Source: DASRDR01 sp963812945 [NCBI: uncultured Candidatus Rokubacteria bacterium] (GTDB lineage Bacteria > Methylomirabilota > Methylomirabilia > Rokubacteriales). Taken from it: a stretch of 64,000 bases of DNA. The stretch is from positions 186,001 to 250,000 of the forward strand of contig CAWEXD010000004.1 of NCBI GenBank assembly GCA_963812945.1, written 5' to 3'. Position 1 is the first letter of the stretch, and each line of letters starts with the position of its first letter. The notes beneath the pieces are model-generated. The model was not told where the DNA came from. It searched no databases and worked only from the letters and a program-made list of their open reading frames with translations. The translations under genes and the position numbers were made by a program. Positions 17,306 through 26,421 of this stretch are shown here, piece after piece.

Positions 17306-17854
17306 CTACCCGGTCGTGCCCGCGGGCCGCTCGGGAACCGCTGGCCGCTCCGGCTGCACGTGCCCGCACCGACGGCACGTCCTGAGCTCGACGCTCGCAT
17401 CGAAGCGCTGAATGGCCACGCGCAGCTCGCCCTCGATGTTCGCCACGTGCATCGTCACCTCGTGGAGGAGCGCGTCACACCGCTCGCAGAGCCAGAGGAG
17501 CGACTCCGTCTGGTCCGGGCGCCGCTTGACCTCCACCACGAAGCCCCACGTCCCCTCCGGCCGGTGGGGCGCGTGGGGCGTGAGCGCCGGCACCAGGAGG
17601 AGCTCCCCCTCGCGGATGACCTGCTCGTGACGCCGCCCGTCCTCGAGGTACTCGAGCGTCATGTCGCCGCGGAGCATGTAGAAGATCTCGTCGGACGGAT
17701 CCACGTGGAAGTCCCGGCGGGCGTTGGGGCCACGAATGATCATGGCGGTGAACTGAGAGTCCTCCCAGATCACCTTGTTGCCCACCGGCGGCTCGAAGTC
17801 CTGCCGGTGCTGCTCGATCCAGTCCCAGACGCCGCGCGAGACGAGGGGCTTCAT
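17306..17854 (-). CDS. nbaC: 3-hydroxyanthranilate 3,4-dioxygenase
   Basis: 182-aa cupin dioxygenase that opens the ring of 3-hydroxyanthranilate to 2-amino-3-carboxymuconate semialdehyde (kynurenine or 2-nitrobenzoate pathway). Fe ligands are visible as His50 and Glu56 in FHVDPSDEIFYMLRGD and His94 in PALTPHAPHRP. The bacterial-type C-terminal rubredoxin-like site is present as CERC (123-126) and CRRCG (160-164). The length matches the bacterial family. A TTGACT/TAGAGT promoter with 17-nt spacing lies upstream (17890-17918). It is divergent from the flavin monooxygenase gene; no kynureninase or other pathway gene is adjacent. Confidence 0.95.
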   Translation of the reverse strand: MKPLVSRGVWDWIEQHRQDFEPPVGNKVIWEDSQFTAMIIRGPNARRDFHVDPSDEIFYMLRGDMTLEYLEDGRRHEQVIREGELLLVPALTPHAPHRPEGTWGFVVEVKRRPDQTESLLWLCERCDALLHEVTMHVANIEGELRVAIQRFDASVELRTCRRCGHVQPERPAVPERPAGTTG

Positions 17855-17889
17855 GGGATGGCGGGAGGGAGCCGGGCGCCCATGTCGGG

Positions 17890-17918
17890 ACTCTAGGCAG
17901 GGAGGGACCGACAGTCAA
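17890..17918 (-). promoter_or_regulatory. Predicted sigma70-type promoter for the dioxygenase gene
   Basis: On the minus strand TTGACT (17918-17913) and TAGAGT (17895-17890) are separated by exactly 17 nt and point toward the dioxygenase start at 17854. Confidence 0.55.
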
Positions 17919-17945
17919 GATCGAGCCGGCCCGCCGCGCGCGCCG

Positions 17946-17975
17946 TTGTCCGGTCCTCTCCGCCCGCGCTACACT
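17946..17975 (+). promoter_or_regulatory. Predicted promoter, TTGTCC-N18-TACACT
   Basis: TTGTCC at 17946-17951, 18-nt spacer, TACACT at 17970-17975 followed by CC. It points to the flavin monooxygenase gene. The same arrangement with the same spacing is found at 19372 and 38042. Confidence 0.6.
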
Positions 17976-18037
17976 CCGGCTGCCACGGGCCTTCGGCGCT
18001 CGTGAAGACATACTTCCCTGACGGAGGGAGCGGCGGG

Positions 18038-19324
18038 ATGGACATCGCCATCGTCGGCGGCGGGATCGGGGGGCTCACCCTCGCGCTGGCCCTCCACCAG
18101 AACGGCCTCTCCTGCCGCGTGTACGAGAGCGCGCCCGTGGTGAAGGAGCTGGGCGTGGGCATCACGCTCTTGCCGCACGCCATGCGCGAGCTGACGGCAC
18201 TGGGCCTCGGCGAGGTGCTGGCACGCCAGGGCATCGAGAACCAGGAGAGCCGATTCTTCAACCGCTTCGGCCAGCTCATCCACGCCGAGCCGCGCGGGCG
18301 CCTCGCGGGATATCCCTTCCCCGAGGTGGGCATCCATCGGGGCCGCCTGCATCTGACCCTGTGGAACGCCGCCGTGGCGCGCCTCGGCGCCGAGCGTGTC
18401 CTGACCGACCATCAGTGCGTCGGGCTCGTGCAGGCCGACCGGGGCGTGACGCTCGCCTTCCGGTCCAGCGTGACCGGCGCGGCGCGGGCGCCGGTGGACG
18501 CCGACGTCGCGATCGCCTGCGACGGGGTCAACTCGGTCGTGCGCCGGCAGTTCTACCCGGGTGAGGACCTCCGCTTCATCGGCATCAACACGTGGCGCGG
18601 CGTCACGCGCGCCAAACCGTTCCTGACCGGCCGCAGCTACGTGCGCGCCGGATCGATCCGCTCCGGCAACATCGTGATCTATCCGATCGTCGACGACGTG
18701 GACGGCGAAGGACGCCAGATCGTCAACTGGACCGCCCAGGTCGCGCAGCCGGGCTACGACCGGAACGACTGGAACAAGCCGGGGCGGCTCGAGGACTTCA
18801 TCCACATCTACGCGAGCTGGACGTTCGACTGGCTCGACGTCCCGGACCTGATCCGCCGCTCCGACGTCATCTTCGAGTACCCGATGGTGGACCGGGATCC
18901 CGTCGATCGCTGGACCTTCGGCCGCGTGACCTTGCTCGGCGACGCCGCGCACCCGATGTACCCGCGCGGCTCGAATGGCGCGGCGCAGGCCATCATCGAC
19001 GCGCGCACGCTCGCCGATCGACTCGCCGCGGGCGGGAACCCGCTGGCCGCGCTCTCCGCCTACGAGGCCTCGCGCTCGGGGCCGACCGCCCGGGTGGTGC
19101 GCGCGAACCGCGACCATCCGCCGGACTACCTCATCGCGCGGGTGGAGGAGCTGGTGGGCGACCGGCCGTTCGACGACCTCGATCGCTACATCACCCGAGG
19201 CGAGCTGCAGCAGCTGTCCGACGACTACAAGCGGGTCACCGGCTTCGCGCTCCCGGACGTGATCGGCGGGACCCCGGCGTCGAGCGGCGGCGTCCGGCGC
19301 GCGGGCGGTCCCGGCTCGGGGTAG
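18038..19324 (+). CDS. FAD-dependent aromatic monooxygenase, PhzS-like
   Basis: 428-aa class A flavin monooxygenase. The FAD fingerprint GGGIGG is at residues 7-12, the second FAD/NADPH motif is CDGVNSVVR, and the third is LLGDAAHPMYPRGSNG. The blocks FIGINTWRGVT and EYPMVDRDP resemble the PhzS/salicylate-hydroxylase-like group that hydroxylates (often decarboxylating) aromatic acids. I chose the ATG at 18038 because the fold then begins at residue 2 and GGAGG lies upstream; an in-frame GTG at 18002 is an alternative. It is divergent from 3-hydroxyanthranilate dioxygenase, so an anthranilate-like substrate is plausible (inference). Confidence 0.9.
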   Translation: MDIAIVGGGIGGLTLALALHQNGLSCRVYESAPVVKELGVGITLLPHAMRELTALGLGEVLARQGIENQESRFFNRFGQLIHAEPRGRLAGYPFPEVGIHRGRLHLTLWNAAVARLGAERVLTDHQCVGLVQADRGVTLAFRSSVTGAARAPVDADVAIACDGVNSVVRRQFYPGEDLRFIGINTWRGVTRAKPFLTGRSYVRAGSIRSGNIVIYPIVDDVDGEGRQIVNWTAQVAQPGYDRNDWNKPGRLEDFIHIYASWTFDWLDVPDLIRRSDVIFEYPMVDRDPVDRWTFGRVTLLGDAAHPMYPRGSNGAAQAIIDARTLADRLAAGGNPLAALSAYEASRSGPTARVVRANRDHPPDYLIARVEELVGDRPFDDLDRYITRGELQQLSDDYKRVTGFALPDVIGGTPASSGGVRRAGGPGSG

Positions 19325-19371
19325 CCGCCCGAGCGACATTCGGCTCCGGCAACGATCCGGGACCCGGGGCG

Positions 19372-19401
19372 TTGCGGCGTCCGGCGCGGGCGCGCTACAC
19401 T
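19372..19401 (+). promoter_or_regulatory. Predicted promoter, TTGCGG-N18-TACACT
   Basis: TTGCGG at 19372-19377, 18-nt spacer, TACACT at 19396-19401 followed by CC. It would give an untranslated leader of about 215 nt before the cyclase gene; no structure was recognised in that leader. Confidence 0.55.
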
Positions 19402-19624
19402 CCAGACCGCCAGCTAGACAGCCCAGCGACGACGACCGGCTTTGGGGCGGTCTCGGCGGCGCGGCGCCGGCGGGAGGACGACAGGTGCGATGGGCAGGTG
19501 CGCTGGACAGCCTCACGCAAGAGACGCCGAACGCGCCGGACCGGAACCGCTCGCGACCCGCTCGGCGGCTCGGGACCACTCCGAAGAACCCCCCGGACGG
19601 CGCCACGCCTGAGCGCAGGCTCAG

Positions 19625-22600
19625 GTGAGCGATCCTCACCGCAACCTCGCCGATCCGAGCACCCCGACGGGGCGGGCCGGGCCAGGGCCCGAGCGACACC
19701 CGGAGCCCGACCACGGCGGGCGGCCGCTCGACCACCCGCAACCGCTCGATTCTCCGTCCCTCGAGCTCGATGACGAGCGGAAGATCGTGTCGATCCTGTT
19801 CGTCGACCTCGTGGGGTTCGTGGCGCGATCGGATCGGGCCGACCCCGAGGACGTGCGGGCCACCCTCAGGCCCTACTACACCTGTGTTCGGCGAGAGCTG
19901 GCGCGGTGGGGTGGCACCGTCGAGAAGTTCATCGGCGATGCCGTGATGGCCACGTTCGGCGCGCCCGTTGCTCACGAGGACGACGCCGAGCGGGCGGTAC
20001 GGGCTGGCCTCCGTGTCGTGCGCGCGGTCCAGGAGCTGAACGCGGCCGAGCCGGGACTCGGGCTGGCGCTCCGCGCGGCGGTCACGACGGGGGAAGCGGT
20101 CGTGGCGCGCGGAGCCCGGTCGACGCAAGGCGAGGGCATCGCGACGGGCGACGTGGTCAATACGGCGGCCCGCCTCCAGATGGTCGCCCCGGTCGATGCG
20201 GTGGTCGTCGACGAGGCGACCTACCGGACGACCCGGCACCTCGTCGACTACGAGGCCCTCCAATCCGTCCCGATCCAGGGAAAGGCCGGGCCGATCCGGG
20301 TGTGGCGGGCCAAGGCCGCGCGCAGCCGATATGGCGCCGACCCGGCCCAGACCACGCCGTCGCCGTTCATCGGGCGGAGCCACGAGCTGGCGCTCCTGAA
20401 GGCCATGTACGCGCGGGCCGTGCGCGAGGCGTCGGTGCAGCTCGTCACGGTGACCGGCGAGCCCGGGGTCGGGAAGAGTCGCCTGGTGCGGGAGTTCCGC
20501 GCCTTCGTCGACTGGCAGCCCGAGCGGACGCGCTGGCGGCAGGGCCGATGCCTGGCCTATGGGGAGGGCATCAGCTTCTGGGCGCTGGGAGAGATCGTCA
20601 AGAGTCAGGCGGGCATCCTCGAATCGGACAGCCCGGACGAGGCCTCCGGCAAGCTGGCGGCGGCGATCGCCGCGATCGTCGAGGATGCCGCCGAGCGAGA
20701 CTGGCTCCAGGCCCGCCTGGCGGTCCTCGTGGGCGCGAGCGCGCCCGGCGCCGGGGCCCCGGCCGAGCGGTCGGAATCGTTCGCCGCCTGGCGACGCTTC
20801 CTCGAGGCGGTCGCGGCCGACCGCCCGCTGGTCCTCGTCTTCGAGGACGTGCACTGGGCCGGCACCGAGCTGCTCGAGTTCGTCGAGCACCTCGTGGACT
20901 GGTCGGCCAGCCTGCCGTTCCTGGTCGTGTGCACGACGAGACCGGAGCTCTTCGAGCGCCGGCCGGGATGGGGCGGCGGGAAGCACGACTCCACCACCAT
21001 CTCGCTCGCCCCGCTCTCGCGCGAGGAGACGGCGCGCCTGATCGCCGCGCACCTCTCCGAGGTCGCCCTCCCGGCCGAGACCCAGAGCGCGCTCCTCGAG
21101 CGGGCCGGCGGCAACCCGCTCTACGCCGAGGAGTTCGCTCGCATGCTCACCGACCGCGGGATGCTCGAGCGCCGGGGACAGACCATGCAGCTGGCGGTCG
21201 GCGCCGACATCCCGGTCCCCGAGACCATTCAGGCGGTGATCGCCGCGCGGCTCGACACGCTGCCGGCCGACCGGAAGGCGCTCCTTCACGACGCGGCCGT
21301 CGTGGGCAAGTCCTTCTGGGTGGGCGCGCTCGCTTACATGAGCGGGCTCGACGAGCGCAAGGTGGAGCAAGGCCTCCGCACGATCGCCAAGAAGGAGCTC
21401 CTGCGTCCCGTCCGGAACTCGTCGGTCAACGGCCAGGCCGAGTACTCGTTCGGGCACCTGCTCATCCGGGACGTCGCCTACCAGCAGATTCCGCGCGCGG
21501 CGCGGGTGCGGAAGCACCGGGCGGCCGCCGCCTGGATCGAGCGCCTGCCCGGGGCCCGGGTGGCCGACCACGCGGAGATCCTGGCGCACCACTACGGGCA
21601 GGCGCTCAGGCTCGCGAGGGCCGCCGGCCTGTCCGACGACACCGGTGAGCTGGAGACTCAGGCCCGGCGCTTTCTGACCATGGCCGGAGAGCGCGCGCTC
21701 GAGTTCGACGCCCGGAAGGGAGAGGCCTTCTACCGGCAGGCGCTCGAGCTCTGTCCGCCGGGCCATCCCGACCGGGCCAGGCTGCTAGGGAAGGCGGCCC
21801 TGGCGGCCGTCGTCGCCGGCCACCTGTCCGAGGCACAGCACGACTTCGAGGAGGCGATCGCCGAGTTCCGCGCCCGGGGAGAGGCTCGCGGCGCGGGCGA
21901 GGCGATGGTGGAGCTGGCGGGGACGTACTGGTTCCGAGGCGAGACCGACCGGAAGCGGGCGCTCCTGGCGCAGGCGATCGAGGTGCTCGAGCGCGAGCCG
22001 CCCGGACGCGAGCTCGCCCTGGCCTACACGCACACCGCCGCCGACCACATGGTCGCGAACCGCTCCCAGGAGTGCGCGCGGTGGTCGGAAAAGGCCCTGT
22101 CGCTCGCCCAGGGGCTCGGGCTGGAGGCGGAGAGCATCCGGGCGCGTCAGCTCCGGGGGCTCGCGCGCTGCCAGCTCAGCGACGTGGCCGACGGCCTGGC
22201 GGACCTGCGGGAAGCGCTTCGCCAGAGCCTCGAGCTCGGGCTGGGGAACGAGACGACCCGATCCTACGGGAACCTCGGCGATTGGGTCTGGTACGCCGAG
22301 GGCCCGGCACGGAGCCTGGAGGTCAAGCGAGCGGGGATCGAGTTCGGGGAGCGGCACGGACTCACCCTGCCCGTCGTGTGGGCCAAGGCCGAGACGATCT
22401 GGCCTCTGTTCGACCTCGGGCAGTGGGACGAGCTCTCGCGCCTCGCCGCGGAGCTGATCGAGTGGGACCGGCTGCAGGGTGGTGGCCAGATCACCGTCGT
22501 CGCCCTCACGTACACGGCGTACGTGCTCGCGTGTCGCGGAGAGATCGACCAGGCCCAGACCCTCGCGGAGGCGTTTCTGCCGCGCGCCCGGGAGATCCGG

Positions 22601-23122
22601 GACCCACAGGTGCTCGTCCCGGCGGTGGCGGTCGTCTCGCTCATCGAGCACGCGCGCGGCAACCATTCCACCGCCGTCCGGCTGATCGAGGAGAGCGAGG
22701 AGATCACGCGGAACAGGCCCGTGTTCCGGGCCCGCCACCTGCCCGAGGCCCTCCGCGTGTGCGTGGCGGCGGACGCGATCCCCCTGGCCGAACGCCTGCT
22801 GGAGTCGAGCGGGCACACCGCCGCCCGCCACCGGCACTCCGTGCTGGCGGGGCGCGCCGTGCTGGCGGAGGCGCGGGGCAAGCGGGAGGAGGCGAGCGCC
22901 CTCCATGCCGAGGCGGCCGAGCGGTGGGCGGACTACGGGTTCGCGCTGGAGCGCGGACAGGCGGCCCTGGGGGCGGGCCGCTGCCTCGTCGCCCTGGGCC
23001 GGCACGACGAGGCGGTGGCCCGACTGGACGAGGCTCGGGGAGTCTTCGCCGCGCTCCGGGCGGCGCCGCTCTCCGGCGAGGCTGACCGGCTCCTGGCGCG
23101 CGCGCGGGGCCAGATCTCCTGA
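19625..23122 (+). CDS. Class III nucleotide cyclase fused to AAA-type NTPase and TPR domains
   Basis: 1165-aa regulator. Residues 52-230 are a class III cyclase/GGDEF-fold catalytic domain with both metal Asp residues (Asp61 in FVDLVGF, Asp105 in KFIGDAVMA) and the catalytic Asn179/Arg183 in VVNTAARL, so it looks active. A STAND-like AAA_16 ATPase follows: Walker A GEPGVGKS (278-285) and Walker B LVLVFEDVHW. The C-terminal half is a helical TPR-type array. It uses a GTG start with no strong ribosome site. The second copy of the architecture starts 7 nt after its stop codon. It probably senses a ligand through the TPR array and makes cAMP or cGMP. Confidence 0.93.
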   Translation: MSDPHRNLADPSTPTGRAGPGPERHPEPDHGGRPLDHPQPLDSPSLELDDERKIVSILFVDLVGFVARSDRADPEDVRATLRPYYTCVRRELARWGGTVEKFIGDAVMATFGAPVAHEDDAERAVRAGLRVVRAVQELNAAEPGLGLALRAAVTTGEAVVARGARSTQGEGIATGDVVNTAARLQMVAPVDAVVVDEATYRTTRHLVDYEALQSVPIQGKAGPIRVWRAKAARSRYGADPAQTTPSPFIGRSHELALLKAMYARAVREASVQLVTVTGEPGVGKSRLVREFRAFVDWQPERTRWRQGRCLAYGEGISFWALGEIVKSQAGILESDSPDEASGKLAAAIAAIVEDAAERDWLQARLAVLVGASAPGAGAPAERSESFAAWRRFLEAVAADRPLVLVFEDVHWAGTELLEFVEHLVDWSASLPFLVVCTTRPELFERRPGWGGGKHDSTTISLAPLSREETARLIAAHLSEVALPAETQSALLERAGGNPLYAEEFARMLTDRGMLERRGQTMQLAVGADIPVPETIQAVIAARLDTLPADRKALLHDAAVVGKSFWVGALAYMSGLDERKVEQGLRTIAKKELLRPVRNSSVNGQAEYSFGHLLIRDVAYQQIPRAARVRKHRAAAAWIERLPGARVADHAEILAHHYGQALRLARAAGLSDDTGELETQARRFLTMAGERALEFDARKGEAFYRQALELCPPGHPDRARLLGKAALAAVVAGHLSEAQHDFEEAIAEFRARGEARGAGEAMVELAGTYWFRGETDRKRALLAQAIEVLEREPPGRELALAYTHTAADHMVANRSQECARWSEKALSLAQGLGLEAESIRARQLRGLARCQLSDVADGLADLREALRQSLELGLGNETTRSYGNLGDWVWYAEGPARSLEVKRAGIEFGERHGLTLPVVWAKAETIWPLFDLGQWDELSRLAAELIEWDRLQGGGQITVVALTYTAYVLACRGEIDQAQTLAEAFLPRAREIRDPQVLVPAVAVVSLIEHARGNHSTAVRLIEESEEITRNRPVFRARHLPEALRVCVAADAIPLAERLLESSGHTAARHRHSVLAGRAVLAEARGKREEASALHAEAAERWADYGFALERGQAALGAGRCLVALGRHDEAVARLDEARGVFAALRAAPLSGEADRLLARARGQIS

Positions 23123-23128
23123 TCTGAC

Positions 23129-26100
23129 ATGGCCGAAGAGCGCCGCATCGTCACCGTGCTGTTTGCCGACATGACCGGCTCCACCGCGCTCGTCGAGGCC
23201 CGCGATCCCGAGGACGTGCGGGCGCTCCTGGCGCGGTACTACGGGATCGCGAGGGAGGTGGTCAGCGCCCACGGCGGCACGCTGGAGAAGTTCATCGGCG
23301 ACGCCGTCATGGCCGTCTTCGGGCTCCCCCAGGCGCACGGTGACGACGCGCAGCGCGCGATGTCGGCGGCGCTGGACATCCGCGACCGCGTCCGCGGGGA
23401 CCCGAAGCTCGGACCCCACCAGGCGGTGCGAATCGGCGTCAACACGGGGGAAGTCGTCGCCACGCGGGACAGCGCGGCCAGCGACTTCCTGATCACGGGC
23501 GACGCCGTCAACGTGGCGGCGCGGCTCCAGCAGACGGCCGAGCCGTGGACCATCATGTGCGGGGAGCGAACCGCGCGGGCCGCCCGGGAGCGGTTCGTCC
23601 TGGGGCACGCCATCGAGGTCGAGGTCAAGGGCAAGCAGCAGCCGGTCCAGGCGTCGCCCCTTCTCGGCCGGGCGGCCGAGGCCGTCCCGCTGTCCCGATT
23701 CCCGCTCGTCGGCCGGGACGACGACCTGGCGCAGCTCCAGCTGGTTTCTCGGCGCGCGTTCAGCGATCGGCGGCCGTTTCTCGTGAGCCTGATCGCGCCG
23801 GCGGGGGCCGGCAAGACCCGCCTGGTGGAGGAGTTCCTGCAGCGGCTGCCCCTGCTCTCACCCGACGCGACGGTGGCGATCGCGCAGTGTCTTCCCTACG
23901 GCCAGCGGGTCACCTACTGGCCGCTCCGCGCCCTGCTGGTCCGCCTCGTCGGCCTGAAGGACGAGGCCGCGCCGGACACCGTGCGCGAGGAGATCCGGGC
24001 CTGGCTCCACGATCGGGGGGTCGAGTCGTCCGAGCGTGTGGCAGACCTGCTCGCCGCGACCATCGGCGCGGGCGAGCCGGAGGTGATCGATCGGCCGGCC
24101 CTCTTCGCGGCCTGGCGCACGGCCATCGAAGTGGCGGGGCGTCGGGCGCCGCTGGTCCTGGTGTTCGAGGACCTGCACTGGTCCAGCGACAGCCTCCTCG
24201 ATCTCGTCGAGTTCATGATGCAGCCCCGGGGCGATGCGGCCGTGCTCATGATCGCCCTCACCCGCCCGGAGCTGCTCGACCGGCGCCCGGGGTGGGGTGG
24301 CGGCCAGCGGAATTACGTCGCCATGTCGCTCGAGCCCCTCAGCGACGACTCCGTCGCGCAGCTGGTCCGCCATGTGGTCGGGGCCACGGCCCCGCAGATC
24401 GTCGAGCGGGTCGTGGCCCGCGCCGAGGGCAACCCCTTCTTCGCGGGGGAAATCGTCCAGTCGATCCGAGAGCGCGTCCACTCGCTGAGCGATGGGGCCG
24501 CCGTCGAGCATGCGCTCGCGACGCTGCCGGACACGATCCAGGCCACCATTCTCGCCCGGCTCGACCTCCTGGAGCCCGCGGAGCGCCGCATCCTGCAGCT
24601 CGGCGCGGTGTTCGGGCGAGCGTTCCGCACGGGCGAGATCGCCGCCCTCGGTCCGGATCTGGCGGCCGAGGTCGACGCGCGGGTGGATCGGCTCGTCCAG
24701 AAGGACCTCATCCGGCCCTCGGCGGGCGACAGCTTCGTCTTCCGTCACATCCTGATCCGGGAGGTGGCGTACCAGACGCTGCTTCGCGCCGAGCGGGCGG
24801 AGCTGCACGCGGCGGCCGCCCGCCGCCTCGAGGGACGGGCCGGCGGGCGCGAGGACGCGCTCGCCGAGCTGATCGCCTATCACTTTCGCGAGGCGGCCAC
24901 CCTCACGAGCGCGACCAGGCCGGCGCCCGCCCACACGGACGAGATCCGGCGAAAGGCCGTGAGCTGGCTCAAGCGCGCGGCCGACGTCGCGGCGGCCGGC
25001 GCGGCGACCGCCGAGGCCGCCCGGCACCTGCGCGCGGCCATCGAGCTGGCGCCCGCCGGCGATCTTCCGGAGCTCCAGGAGCGCCTCGGCGACGTCTCGG
25101 GGGGAGACGGCGGGGCGGAGGCGTACCGGGTCGCGCTTCGGCTCTGCCGGGAGCTGGGCCGGCCGGCGGATCAGGAGCTCCGCATCCTGGGCAGCCTCCT
25201 CATCCGGTACATGCGGTTCCAGGGAACGGTGGGAAATCGGCCGTCCACGGACGAGCTCCAGCAGCTCCGCGCGGACGGCCGCGCGCTCCTCGCCGCGGCC
25301 CGAGACGAGCGGGCCATCGCGAGCTTTCTCGTCGCGGATGGCTTCTATCCGTTCTGGCTCGGGGCCCAGACGACGGCAGAGGACATCGCCGAAGCCGAGG
25401 CGAGCACCGGGCGTGGCCTCGCGATCGCCGACCGGCTCGACGATCCCCGCCTCAGGAGCGCCGCCCTCGACGCGCTCACGTGCTGCGCCCAGGCGCGAGG
25501 GGCGTGGGCGCAGGCCCGGCGGTTCTCGGTCGAGCGTCTCGCCTTCGAGGACCGCCTCGACCTCCACGAGCGCCTGGACGCGTACACGATGGTGGCGTGG
25601 GCCTCGGCCCTCCTGGGCGACCTCGCCCAGGCCGACCGCGCGACCGCCTCGGCGCTCGGCCTGTTCCAGTCGGGCCAGGTTCACTGGTGGGGGCTCCACT
25701 CCGCCTCCTGGCGGGCGTACACGCTGACGCTTCTCGGCCGCTGGGACGACGCGCTCCGCGTGGCCGAGCACGCCCGGAAGATCTGGGCCGAAGGCGGTCT
25801 GATCCCGGCCGCGTACTGCGTGCATGGCTTCATCGCCGCCCTGGACGTCGCGCGAGCGCGCCGCGACGGTCGGCTGGTCGACCAGTACCGGACCGTGCTC
25901 GACGAGATCCTGAAACACTTCGCCGGGGACTCTCTCTTCGGGCGGCTGCGTCCCTACGCGCGTGGGGACGTCGACACGCTCGAGCAGGAGGTCGTTCGCG
26001 GCTTCGGCACGATTCCGCGCGCGCGCCAGCAGCTCGTCGAGCGCGCGCTCTCTCTGTGCGCCGATCTCGGGCGCGCCCGCGCCCCCGACACGCTCCGGCC

Positions 26101-26386
26101 GATCGCGGAGTCGGCGGCGGCTGACGGTCTCAAGCTTCTCGAGGCTCAGGCGCGGCGAGCGCTCGGCATCGCGGGGCGAGACGTCGCCGAGCTGACGCGC
26201 GCCCTCGCGATCTTCGAGGAGGCTCGCGCGGCGCCGTACGCCGCGAGGGTCCGCTGTGAGCGGGCCCTCGTCACCGGCGACGAGGGCGAGCTCGAGGCCG
26301 GCCTGCGCGCCCTGGAGGCGCTGGGCGACCTCGATCAGCTGGCCCGGATGGAGCGCGCGCGCGGCGGCGAGCACCGCGCGCCGTAG
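23129..26386 (+). CDS. Class III nucleotide cyclase fused to AAA-type NTPase and TPR domains (second copy)
   Basis: 1085-aa paralogue of the preceding gene with the same domain order. Cyclase: Asp14 in LFADMTGST, Asp58 in KFIGDAVMAVFG, Asn128/Arg132 in AVNVAARL. ATPase: Walker A APAGAGKT (223-230) and Walker B LVLVFEDLHW. A TPR-like helical region follows. It lacks the Pro-rich N-terminal extension of the first copy. The 7-nt gap implies translational coupling, so the two proteins may form heterodimers; class III cyclases work as dimers. The sequences have diverged well beyond a recent duplication. Confidence 0.93.
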   Translation: MAEERRIVTVLFADMTGSTALVEARDPEDVRALLARYYGIAREVVSAHGGTLEKFIGDAVMAVFGLPQAHGDDAQRAMSAALDIRDRVRGDPKLGPHQAVRIGVNTGEVVATRDSAASDFLITGDAVNVAARLQQTAEPWTIMCGERTARAARERFVLGHAIEVEVKGKQQPVQASPLLGRAAEAVPLSRFPLVGRDDDLAQLQLVSRRAFSDRRPFLVSLIAPAGAGKTRLVEEFLQRLPLLSPDATVAIAQCLPYGQRVTYWPLRALLVRLVGLKDEAAPDTVREEIRAWLHDRGVESSERVADLLAATIGAGEPEVIDRPALFAAWRTAIEVAGRRAPLVLVFEDLHWSSDSLLDLVEFMMQPRGDAAVLMIALTRPELLDRRPGWGGGQRNYVAMSLEPLSDDSVAQLVRHVVGATAPQIVERVVARAEGNPFFAGEIVQSIRERVHSLSDGAAVEHALATLPDTIQATILARLDLLEPAERRILQLGAVFGRAFRTGEIAALGPDLAAEVDARVDRLVQKDLIRPSAGDSFVFRHILIREVAYQTLLRAERAELHAAAARRLEGRAGGREDALAELIAYHFREAATLTSATRPAPAHTDEIRRKAVSWLKRAADVAAAGAATAEAARHLRAAIELAPAGDLPELQERLGDVSGGDGGAEAYRVALRLCRELGRPADQELRILGSLLIRYMRFQGTVGNRPSTDELQQLRADGRALLAAARDERAIASFLVADGFYPFWLGAQTTAEDIAEAEASTGRGLAIADRLDDPRLRSAALDALTCCAQARGAWAQARRFSVERLAFEDRLDLHERLDAYTMVAWASALLGDLAQADRATASALGLFQSGQVHWWGLHSASWRAYTLTLLGRWDDALRVAEHARKIWAEGGLIPAAYCVHGFIAALDVARARRDGRLVDQYRTVLDEILKHFAGDSLFGRLRPYARGDVDTLEQEVVRGFGTIPRARQQLVERALSLCADLGRARAPDTLRPIAESAAADGLKLLEAQARRALGIAGRDVAELTRALAIFEEARAAPYAARVRCERALVTGDEGELEAGLRALEALGDLDQLARMERARGGEHRAP

Positions 26387-26421
26387 GCGAGGGTTCGAGC
26401 CGAATCCGACGGAGCCCTTGC

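Noticed and set aside
17969-21766. Minus-strand open frame of 1265 codons
   Set aside because: It is the shadow of the monooxygenase and first cyclase genes; composition is Arg/Gly/Pro/Val-rich without any domain, while the plus strand carries clear motifs.
26385-26415. GGTTCGAGCC resembling a tRNA T-loop
   Set aside because: No acceptor, D or anticodon stem can be built around it, and it lies in a 35-nt gap between genes.
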